Shown here: positions 42,588 through 49,426 of the stretch, piece after piece
Layout: each line of letters opens with the position of its first letter
How positions within the stretch are numbered: position 1 is the stretch's first letter
Notes under the pieces: generated by a model
Told to the model about the DNA's origin: nothing
Databases searched by the model: none
The model's input: only the letters and a program-made list of their open reading frames with translations
NCBI RefSeq assembly: GCF_000720725.1
Contig: NZ_JOCQ01000005.1
Location: 1 to 64,000 of the forward strand
Direction: 5' to 3'
Origin: Streptomyces rimosus subsp. rimosus
GTDB taxonomy: Bacteria; Actinomycetota; Actinomycetes; Streptomycetales; Streptomycetaceae
Length of the DNA: 64,000 nucleotides
Made by a program: the position numbers and the translations under genes

Positions 42588-42606
42588 CACCGGGGCACCT
42601 GAATAA
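42574..42606 (+). CDS. Candidate 10-residue leader peptide of argS
   Basis: GTG at 42574 follows AAGGAG with 7-base spacing and reads MACRGTGAPE to the TAA at 42604. The fourth codon is the rare arginine codon AGG. Two mutually exclusive stems surround it: CAGGTG/CACCTG (42571-42576 with 42596-42601) and GCACCGG/CCGGTGC (42587-42593 with 42616-42622). This would fit control of an arginyl-tRNA synthetase by Arg-tRNA supply. It is a prediction. Confidence 0.45.
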   Translation: MACRGTGAPE

Positions 42607-42647
42607 CCAGTATCTCCGGTGCTGTCCACCCCGCTAGCGTCTCCGCC

Positions 42648-44324
42648 ATGACTCCAGCGGATCTCGCCGCCGGCATCTCCGACGGCATACGCATGGCCAT
42701 CCGGTCCGGACGCATCTCCGCAGAGGTGCCCGTGCCCGCGCCCGAGGAGATCCGCGTGGAGCGCCCCCGCCACCGTGGCCACGGCGACTACTCGACCAAT
42801 GTCGCCATGCGGCTCGCTCCCGCCGCGGGCCTGCCCGCCCGTGCCGTGGCCGAGATGCTGGCCCCGCTGGTGAGCGCGGCCGACGGCATCGCGAAGGCCG
42901 AGGCCGCGGGCCCCGGGTTCCTGAACATCACGCTGGAGAGGTCGGCGCTCGGTGCCGTGGCGCGCGACATCGTCCTGGCCGGTGACGCTTACGGCCGTAC
43001 CGACCGGCTCGGTGGTGTACGGCTCAATCTGGAGTTCGTCTCGGCGAACCCCACGGGGCCGGTGCACATCGGCGGGGCACGGTGGGCGGTCGTGGGCGAC
43101 GTGCTCGCCCGGCTGCTGGAGGCCGCGGGCGCGGACGTGGCACGGGAGTATTACTTCAACGACGCGGGCGTGCAGATCGACCGGTTCGCGCGCTCGCTGC
43201 TCGCCGCGGCGCAGGGCTCGCCGGTGCCGGAGGACGGCTACGGCGGCGCATACATCGAGGAGATCGCCGCCGCGGTGGTGCGGCGGCGGCCCGGTGCGTC
43301 GGACCTGCCGGATCCCGCGGCGGCCCTCGCCGTCTTCAGGGCGGAGGGCACGGCGCTGATGTTCGATGAGATCAAGTCGTCGCTCGCCGCGTTCGGTACC
43401 CGTTTCGACGTGTTCTTCAACGAGAAAGCCCTGCACGACCGGGGCGACCTGGACGCCGCTGTCGCGCGGCTGTGGGAGGGCGGCCACGTCTTCGAGGAGG
43501 CGGGCGCGCTCTGGCTGCGCACCACGGATTTCGGTGACGACAAGGACCGGGTGCTGGTGAAGAGCGACGGTTCCCGGACGTACTTCACCGCGGACTGTGC
43601 GTACTACCTCGACAAGCGCTCCCGGGGCTTCGAGCGGGTGGTCGTCATGCTCGGCGCCGACCACGCGGGCTATGTGGGCCGGATGCGTGCCATGGCGGCC
43701 TGCTTCGGTGACGACCCGGACACGCACCTGGAAATCCTCATCGGGCAGCTGGTCAACCTCGTCAGGGACGGGGAGCCGGTCCGGATGAGCAAGCGCGCGG
43801 GTACGGTCGTCACCCTGGACGACCTGGTCGAAGCGGTCGGTGTGGACGCCGCGCGGTACGCGCTCGCGCGGGCCAGTGTGGACGCGGTGATCGACCTCGA
43901 CATCAACCTGCTCACCCGGCAGTCGAACGACAACCCCGTCCACTACGTCCAGTACGCGCACACCCGGCTGTGCGCCGTACAGCGCAGGGCCCTGGAGGCC
44001 GGGATCGACAAGGGCACCCCGGGGAACTTCGATCCTTCCCTGCTCACTCACGAGCGGGAGGCGGTTCTGCTCGGCATGCTGGCCGATTTCCCGCAGGTGG
44101 TGGCGGCTGCCGGGACGCTACGCGAGCCGCACCGGGTGGCGCACTACCTGGAGGCGCTGGCCGGCACGTACCACCGCTTCTACGACACCTGCCGAGTCCT
44201 GCCGCGGACCGGCGAGGCCCCGGACGGCCGCACCCGGGCCCGGCTGTGGCTGACGGAGGCCAGCAGGGTGGTGCTGCACAACGGCCTGCAGTTGCTCGGG
44301 GTTTCGGCGCCGGAACGGATGTGA
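42648..44324 (+). CDS. argS: Arginyl-tRNA synthetase
   Basis: 558 residues, class I synthetase. The HIGH motif is SANPTGPVHIGGAR, the KMSKS equivalent is VRMSKRAGT, and the N-terminal Add-1 domain (RHRGHGDYSTNVA) and C-terminal anticodon-binding DALR region (YVQYAHTRLCAVQRRA) are present, so it looks complete, a little shorter than the usual about 580. It charges tRNA-Arg with arginine. Whether it is the only argS cannot be told here; its place among accessory genes suggests an extra copy, as found in some Streptomyces. A possible attenuator lies upstream. ATG at 42648. Confidence 0.93.
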   Translation: MTPADLAAGISDGIRMAIRSGRISAEVPVPAPEEIRVERPRHRGHGDYSTNVAMRLAPAAGLPARAVAEMLAPLVSAADGIAKAEAAGPGFLNITLERSALGAVARDIVLAGDAYGRTDRLGGVRLNLEFVSANPTGPVHIGGARWAVVGDVLARLLEAAGADVAREYYFNDAGVQIDRFARSLLAAAQGSPVPEDGYGGAYIEEIAAAVVRRRPGASDLPDPAAALAVFRAEGTALMFDEIKSSLAAFGTRFDVFFNEKALHDRGDLDAAVARLWEGGHVFEEAGALWLRTTDFGDDKDRVLVKSDGSRTYFTADCAYYLDKRSRGFERVVVMLGADHAGYVGRMRAMAACFGDDPDTHLEILIGQLVNLVRDGEPVRMSKRAGTVVTLDDLVEAVGVDAARYALARASVDAVIDLDINLLTRQSNDNPVHYVQYAHTRLCAVQRRALEAGIDKGTPGNFDPSLLTHEREAVLLGMLADFPQVVAAAGTLREPHRVAHYLEALAGTYHRFYDTCRVLPRTGEAPDGRTRARLWLTEASRVVLHNGLQLLGVSAPERM

Positions 44325-44486
44325 GGGCGGGGGCAGGGGGTGGCGGGCTCGGTCGTCGTCCGGGTCACCATCCGAAGCCTGTTGATCGAGCGTTTCCGAG
44401 AGTGCGCGGCCCGGGAGCCGGCGGAGGAGAGCGATCCCGTAGGGCATGGGCGTAGCGCACCGGCAGATTGGCGCGAGCAAAGCCTC

Positions 44487-45431
44487 TCAGCCGGCCCGGC
44501 CCAAGGTCACGGTGCGGGAGCCGGGTGCGAAGTCGCCGAAGGACTGCTGCCAGGATTCACCGGGCCAGTAGTACGTCACACGGCCCTCGACGGGCCGGTA
44601 GCGGGCTGTGTAGAGCGTTCCCCACCCCTGCTCGTCGACGGACCGATACAGCGGTGGCTTCAGCATCGCCGCCACGTCCGCACCCGCGGCGCGAATGGCG
44701 CGCAGCCGCTCCTGCGTCCGCAAGGTCCGCTCCTGCTTGTCGGTCACCGGCAGGTGCTGGTGATTGGCGGCGCAGGCATCCGGCGCCACCATCGGCGACA
44801 TGTCCGGCCCCACGAACACCGTCACCGCCTTCGCGGGATCGACAAGGGTGAGGTTCTGCGGGACGGCGACCGGCAGGGACCGCAGCCTGTCGACCGCCTC
44901 ATCGACGGTGTCGCACGTCTCCAGCAGGTAGCGCACCACGATGAGAATGGCGAAGCCACGTCCGTGGACGCAACGTCCGCCGTAGGTGAGCGAGACCGCG
45001 AGACCGGCGTCGTTCATCCCGTCCAGCAAGCCCCACAGCAGGTCCTGCATTCCGATCACGGGGCGCAGGAAGCAGGAGGAGACGATGGTGCCCTCGCACT
45101 GATCGGGCGGGAAGTCGTAGTTGCGCAGCAGGGTGCCGTTCCGGCCGATCTGGGTGCAGGCCGGGGAGAACGGCCGCAGTGCCGCGTGGGTGAGGAAGAC
45201 TTCCGCCTCGGGCCGGTCGAGTTGGCCGGCCAGGCGGTCCAGAACCGGGTCCAGTTCCGGCATGTGCGCACGGAACAGCGCCCGAACACGGTCCGCGCCC
45301 GCCGGAGTCCGGCCCTCCGTGGTCAGCAGGCCCTCCATGTCCTGCCACAGGGCGCGGGCGTGGGCGGCCCACCGCCCGTCGCTGCCGTCGCCGACGTCGA
45401 TCGCCTGGAAGGTCTTGTGCTGTTGCCGCAT
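44487..45431 (-). CDS. C45-type acyltransferase/amide hydrolase-like protein
   Basis: 314 residues resembling the C45 autoproteolytic acyltransferase group of the Ntn hydrolases (relatives of isopenicillin N acyltransferase and linear-amide hydrolases). The likely nucleophile Cys is in FSPACTQIGRNGTLLRNYD, where CT plus RNYD matches the family pattern. DGMNDAGLAVSLTYGG is another typical piece. It would cleave or transfer an acyl group on an amide. I chose ATG 45431 over the TTG at 45473 because family-like sequence begins there. It is convergent with argS; its substrate is unknown. Confidence 0.72.
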   Translation of the reverse strand: MRQQHKTFQAIDVGDGSDGRWAAHARALWQDMEGLLTTEGRTPAGADRVRALFRAHMPELDPVLDRLAGQLDRPEAEVFLTHAALRPFSPACTQIGRNGTLLRNYDFPPDQCEGTIVSSCFLRPVIGMQDLLWGLLDGMNDAGLAVSLTYGGRCVHGRGFAILIVVRYLLETCDTVDEAVDRLRSLPVAVPQNLTLVDPAKAVTVFVGPDMSPMVAPDACAANHQHLPVTDKQERTLRTQERLRAIRAAGADVAAMLKPPLYRSVDEQGWGTLYTARYRPVEGRVTYYWPGESWQQSFGDFAPGSRTVTLGRAG

Positions 45432-45499
45432 GGCTGCCACTGCCCCTGTGGGAATCGGACGAGGCGAGGGCAACCTAGTTAATTGTGCGGGGGATTCAC

Positions 45500-46037
45500 C
45501 AGGTGGCCGCCATAGGCGACGGCCAGGTGACGGAATTGATGAAGCCGCTGAACGCGAGCGTGGTCACGGGTGGCCTCGAACGCACACGTGAGGGCTGGGA
45601 GCTGCAATTCGCGAGGAACCATCTTGGTCACTTCGCCCTCGCCGCTGGCCTTTATGACGGCTTGGTTCTGAAAGCGGCCGACCGCGACGGAGCACGGATC
45701 GTCTCGGTCGGTTCGACGATGCACATGCGTGCTGAACCCCGGCGGTGTCACGACGGAGCTGCAGCGGAACTTCACAACGCAACAGAAGGAGTCGCTCAAC
45801 GCTGCCGAAGCCGCCGGAGTGTTCACGTACAAAACCGTCGAGCAGGGGGCTGCCACCAGCATCGTTGCGGCCGTTGCCCCGGGATTCGCGCACTCCGGAG
45901 GCCACTACCTCGATGATGCGCAAGAGGCCTACACCGTGCTGGACGACGCCGACCTCGCGCAGCACTCGCACGGGGCCTGCGAGTTCACTTATCGGCCCTT
46001 CGTGACCCGTTCCGCGCGGGCGGCTCACCGGGCGTAA
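45500..46037 (+). pseudogene. Degenerate short-chain dehydrogenase
   Basis: One plus-strand frame reads ERTREGWELQFARNHLGHFA and ARIVSVGST, the central part of an SDR. About 45730 the match shifts to a second frame reading LNPGGVTTELQRNFTTQQKE and on to the C-terminus. The catalytic YxxxK part between is lost, and the N-terminal GxxxGxG cofactor loop is missing too. It therefore has at least two deletions and one frame change. Its 3-prime end overlaps the end of the FxsB-like gene on the other strand. Confidence 0.78.
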
Positions 46038-47223
46038 GCGCGGCCCCCACTGGTGTACTGCGTACGGTTTGCTCAAGTCGGCCGCTGATATGGCGAATCA
46101 GGTATTCCAGATCTGCGCAGTACACCGAGGGGTGGTCGAAACCCGACCCGTGCACATAGCGGTCGGTGTACCTGCCGCCGCCACAGACGCCGACGACGGG
46201 ACAGTGCCGACAGCTTTCGCACAGTGTGGGCAGTCCTCGCATCTGCGCGGCCACGGTATGCGGGTGGTGCAGGGCGTCTTCGAAGTCGTGCCGGAAAACG
46301 TCCATTCCCAGGTCGGGTGCGCCCGCGTACGCGGTCTTGAGGGAATCGAGGCGCTGAAGGGAACCGTCCGTGTCGATCACCACCACGGCCAGCGGGGACA
46401 GGCCCACCGTCTCGCTCCTGCTCGCCGCGCCGAGCAGCAGCGCCACGATCTCACCGAACAGCCGCACCTGTACGGGTGGGCGGCTCGGCGGCGCATCCCA
46501 CCACAGGTCGAAGACGTGGGCCAGCCACCGACCGTAGGGGGCGGGGCGCGCAGCCCGGCATGCGGGCTCGGCGAACGGGCCGATTCCGGGTGGTGGCTCG
46601 CTCCAGTTCCCGTACGGCAGCAGGAAGTCCAGGCTGGGCGGGCCGAGTGCGACCAAGGACCGGTAGATCTCTCCGGGATCGGTGTCCACGTCGATGGTGC
46701 ACAGGATGCCCCCGTACGAGGCCGGAGCATCGGCCAGCAGAGCGGCCGCCCGCCGTACCGAGGGCCACGAGGACCGTCCGGCGTGGTCGACGCGCCGGCG
46801 GTTGAGCCGGGCGCTGCCGCCGTCGAGGCTCAGGCCGATGACGATGCCGGCCGCGCTGAGCTGCTTCAGGATGTCCGCGGTGAGCAGCGTGCCGTTGGTC
46901 TGCACCGAAATGGCCACGGAGGAGTGGGGAGGCAGGGCGTCGCGGACGGTTTGCGTGTAGGCGATCAGCGGGGCGGGTCCGGCGAGCAGGGGCTCCCCGC
47001 CGTGCAGGTCGACTCGTATCGAACGCAGCCCGTGGGTGGCGACGTGCGCGGCGATCCGCTCCGCGGTGCGGCGCATGGTGGCCCCGGCCACCCGGACGGG
47101 GCGCTCGCGCCAGCTCTGGTCGGGGCCCTCGTAGACGTAGCAGTAGGTACAAGCGAGGTTGCACCTGCTGTGCACCTTGAGCACGAACTGCTGGAAGGGT
47201 ACGGGCCGGGCGGCCTCACTCAC
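45985..47223 (-). CDS. fxsB: FxsB-family radical SAM/SPASM peptide maturase
   Basis: 412 residues. The radical SAM cluster motif CNLACTYC lies at about residues 18-25 within FQQFVLKVHSRCNLACTYCY, followed by YEGPDQSW, a stretch typical of the FxsB group. Conserved SAM-domain pieces are DLHGGEPLL and SVQTNGTLL. The C-terminal SPASM-like cysteines appear in CESCRHCPVVGVCGGG and YCADLEYL. Enzymes of this type install carbon-carbon or cyclophane links in a ribosomal peptide. The GTG start overlaps the stop of the 63-residue precursor gene by 4 bases (GTGA). No FxsC-like or transporter gene follows; the next sequence is an SDR pseudogene. Confidence 0.88.
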   Translation of the reverse strand: MSEAARPVPFQQFVLKVHSRCNLACTYCYVYEGPDQSWRERPVRVAGATMRRTAERIAAHVATHGLRSIRVDLHGGEPLLAGPAPLIAYTQTVRDALPPHSSVAISVQTNGTLLTADILKQLSAAGIVIGLSLDGGSARLNRRRVDHAGRSSWPSVRRAAALLADAPASYGGILCTIDVDTDPGEIYRSLVALGPPSLDFLLPYGNWSEPPPGIGPFAEPACRAARPAPYGRWLAHVFDLWWDAPPSRPPVQVRLFGEIVALLLGAASRSETVGLSPLAVVVIDTDGSLQRLDSLKTAYAGAPDLGMDVFRHDFEDALHHPHTVAAQMRGLPTLCESCRHCPVVGVCGGGRYTDRYVHGSGFDHPSVYCADLEYLIRHISGRLEQTVRSTPVGAALTPGEPPARNGSRRADK

Positions 47224-47411
47224 GCAACAGGAGGCGCGTCATCGTAGAACGCGACAGCGCCGTCGGGATTCTCCAGGCGCTCGCACACGCCGGGGAGCAG
47301 CGTGCTCAGCACCGGGTGGTCCGTACGGGACGTCAGCTCGCCGAGCGGCAGAGCAGTGAGATCGGGAAGCCGCTCCTCGCTGGGCTGCACGGGCAGGTAC
47401 GTGTGGGACAT
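47220..47411 (-). CDS. FxsA-like RiPP precursor peptide
   Basis: 63 residues. The leader contains LPDLTALPLGELTSRTDHPV, the arrangement (PDL-x-x-LPL-x-EL) seen in FxsA precursors paired with FxsB. The C-terminus reads GAVAFYDDAPPVA, so the family ending FxSxx is absent; instead an aromatic pair with Asp residues (FYDD) lies ten residues from the end. ATG at 47411 follows GGGAAGAAGG. It overlaps the maturase gene by 4 bases, so the two are translated together. The product is likely a modified peptide; its structure and role are not known. Confidence 0.75.
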   Translation of the reverse strand: MSHTYLPVQPSEERLPDLTALPLGELTSRTDHPVLSTLLPGVCERLENPDGAVAFYDDAPPVA

Positions 47412-47673
47412 GGCGGCACCTTCTTCCCTCGGTCCTCGCTCGTCGCTCGTCGGGTCTTGTCAGGTTGGCATGCTTCCATGGGGGAGGCAGCGTGCAGTTC
47501 GGGCCAATGCGGGGGGGGGCTGTCGCCCCGGCGAGGCACCTCGGTGCGGAGGGCTTGATCGGTGACGGAGTCGCGGTGCCGGAAGCCGGATTTCGAAGCG
47601 GTTCCGTGGCGTTTCGATATCATGTGCCGGGGCCGTCACTTCACATCTTCTCGGCCCCTGTAAGGAGCGACAC
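47412..47673. other. Divergent promoter region with a G9 tract
   Basis: 262 bases between the peptide precursor and the rightward unknown gene. It has a run of nine G at 47511-47519 and a 7-bp doublet GCTCGTC near 47440. No further gene is seen. Confidence 0.55.
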
Positions 47674-48246
47674 TTGACCCCGCATTCCCTCGCGTTCTAC
47701 ATGGACGTGGTCGCCTCAGGGACGGTGCTCGGTGCCAAGCCGACGGACAGCCCTGACCGAGTTACCGAGATTCTGGGTTCCGACTTCGCCGAGAACTCCT
47801 TCGATGACCACAGCATGTCTCGTGACTACGGAATGGTCGAGTTCTTCTGGCTACGGGAATCGCCGGACCATCCTTGGGAGGGGCACCACTTCACGCTTCA
47901 GGTGCGCCAGCTGGCGCATCACGGCGGCAGCGTCGTCAACGAGGCCATCCGCGACCGGTACGGCCGCTTCGACCGCCATCTGCGGTTCGACAAGCTGGAG
48001 CGGTTGCTGGGAAAGCGCGGCGTGTTCCTGGAAGACGTTCCGGACGTCAATGCTCCAGCTGTGACACAACACTGGCAGCCTGCTTCCCAGGTGTCCGTCC
48101 TGGTGTTCCGGGCCCGCGAGGAATGGCAGACATGCCGGCGCAGCGCCGACCGGGTCGGAGACGTGCATGCGATCTGTTCATCGGTGAGCGCGGAGAGTGT
48201 GGCCGGGAACAGGAAGCGCTATGGCTCGGACAGTGCTCGGTCTTGA
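47674..48246 (+). CDS. Conserved protein of unknown function
   Basis: 190 residues from a TTG at 47674, which follows AAGGAG with 6-base spacing. It is soluble, with aromatic and acidic patches (NSFDDHSMSRDYGMVEFFWL, HPWEGHHFTLQVRQLAHHGG) and no signal peptide. The pattern recalls Streptomyces proteins that may be immunity or SMI1-like factors, but I cannot confirm this. The last 30 residues (from about 155) look less ordered. It is convergent with the alpha/beta hydrolase. Confidence 0.65.
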   Translation: MTPHSLAFYMDVVASGTVLGAKPTDSPDRVTEILGSDFAENSFDDHSMSRDYGMVEFFWLRESPDHPWEGHHFTLQVRQLAHHGGSVVNEAIRDRYGRFDRHLRFDKLERLLGKRGVFLEDVPDVNAPAVTQHWQPASQVSVLVFRAREEWQTCRRSADRVGDVHAICSSVSAESVAGNRKRYGSDSARS

Positions 48247-48336
48247 CGGAGTGGTGCCCGGGCTTCCATCGATGTGGCCCGCGCCGGGTCGGCCGGGGAG
48301 CGGATTCGTCTTTCTTGTACGGCGTCCGGAAGCCGA

Positions 48337-49248
48337 CTAAGGGCAGGGCCCGGCGGCAATCAGTCGGATTTCCTCGGCTATCAGACCCGGATCGGTGAGC
48401 GGTACGTAATGCCCGGACCGGGGAGCGATGACGTGTTTGCCCTGTGCTGCCTTCGCCGCGCAGCGGGCGTGGGAGTTGTTTGCCGCGCGGCGGATGGCCT
48501 TGTTCATGCCGTTGCCGGTGAGTGCGCCGGAGATGAGGGTGACGGGCAGGTCGCCCAATTCGGGCGGGGCGCTGCGGAATGCGGAGAGTTCGTCGAGGAA
48601 AGTGCGGGCCTGGGCGCGCTGGGTTCTGATCAGGCCGACGGTGAATCCGTCGCGTTTCATGTCGCGGCGCGCGTCCTCGGGCAGCGGTGCGGCCGTCCAC
48701 CGGTAGACGAGGCCGAGCAGCCGCAGGCGGGCCAGCAGGAGGCTGATCGCGATGGACGTGCGCTCGGCCCGCCGGAACATCGGGCTGAACAGCACGTCCG
48801 CGCCCTCGTCGGTCGGGTCGACCAGGACCAGGCCGCGGATCCGGTCCAGGCGCCCGGTCGCGGCGAGGCGTACCAGCGGGCCGCCCGCGCTGTGCCCGAC
48901 GAGTACGTACGGGCCGGGGCCGAAGTGGTCGAGCAGGTCCTCCAGGTCGTCCGCCATGCGGCGCATCGTGCGGGAGGCGGGGTCGGCGGGGCTGCGGCCG
49001 AGTCCGGCGCGGTCGTAGACGATGGCGCGTGTCCAGGTGCCCACCGTGGGCTGCACCAGGGCCCAGGACGAACGGGTGGCGGCGGCGCCCGCCTCGAAGA
49101 CGACGGTCGGGGTGCCGGGGTCAGGATCGGCATCGGCTCCGCCGTGCGGGCCCGGCAGCACCATGGCGTGCAGCTTGCGTCCGTCGCGTGTGGGCACCCA
49201 TTCCGTACGTCCCTGAACGTGCGTCACTGCGTGGGTGATTGAGGGCAT
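48337..49248 (-). CDS. Alpha/beta hydrolase, iron-box controlled
   Basis: 303 residues with nucleophile elbow VGHSAGG, an early oxyanion region (VVFEAGAAATRSSW) and the catalytic His in SGHYVPL. The acid is probably in LVDPTDEG or nearby. No signal peptide. The substrate is unknown. An iron-regulator (DmdR/IdeR-type) box lies 58 bases upstream of the start, so expression should rise under iron shortage; a role in siderophore or heme handling is possible but unproven. ATG at 49248. Confidence 0.82.
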   Translation of the reverse strand: MPSITHAVTHVQGRTEWVPTRDGRKLHAMVLPGPHGGADADPDPGTPTVVFEAGAAATRSSWALVQPTVGTWTRAIVYDRAGLGRSPADPASRTMRRMADDLEDLLDHFGPGPYVLVGHSAGGPLVRLAATGRLDRIRGLVLVDPTDEGADVLFSPMFRRAERTSIAISLLLARLRLLGLVYRWTAAPLPEDARRDMKRDGFTVGLIRTQRAQARTFLDELSAFRSAPPELGDLPVTLISGALTGNGMNKAIRRAANNSHARCAAKAAQGKHVIAPRSGHYVPLTDPGLIAEEIRLIAAGPCP

Positions 49249-49305
49249 GCGCTGTCCGTCTCCCCGTCGTGTGGCCAGCTTGCCGACCGGCGACTCCTGG
49301 AGTGG

Positions 49306-49324
49306 TTAGGTTAGCCTAAGTTGA
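49306..49324. promoter_or_regulatory. DmdR/IdeR iron box
   Basis: TTAGGTTAGCCTAAGTTGA matches the 19-bp consensus TTAGGTTAGGCTAACCTAA at 16 of 19 places if the central G/C is allowed either way. It sits 58 bases upstream of the leftward hydrolase gene. Confidence 0.75.
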
Positions 49325-49347
49325 CGCAAGCGGGGTTCGCTTCTCGT

Positions 49348-49382
49348 GGGCAAGGGGCAAGGGGCAAGGGGCAAGGGGCAAG
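49348..49382. repeat. Five tandem copies of the 7-mer GGGCAAG
   Basis: Perfect units begin at 49348, 49355, 49362, 49369 and 49376, in the 178-bp space between the hydrolase start and the end of the phosphatase gene. No other feature overlaps it. Confidence 0.95.
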
Positions 49383-49426
49383 GCGCGCGGAGCGAGATGG
49401 CCGATCGCCGCGAGTCCCCCTCCGCC

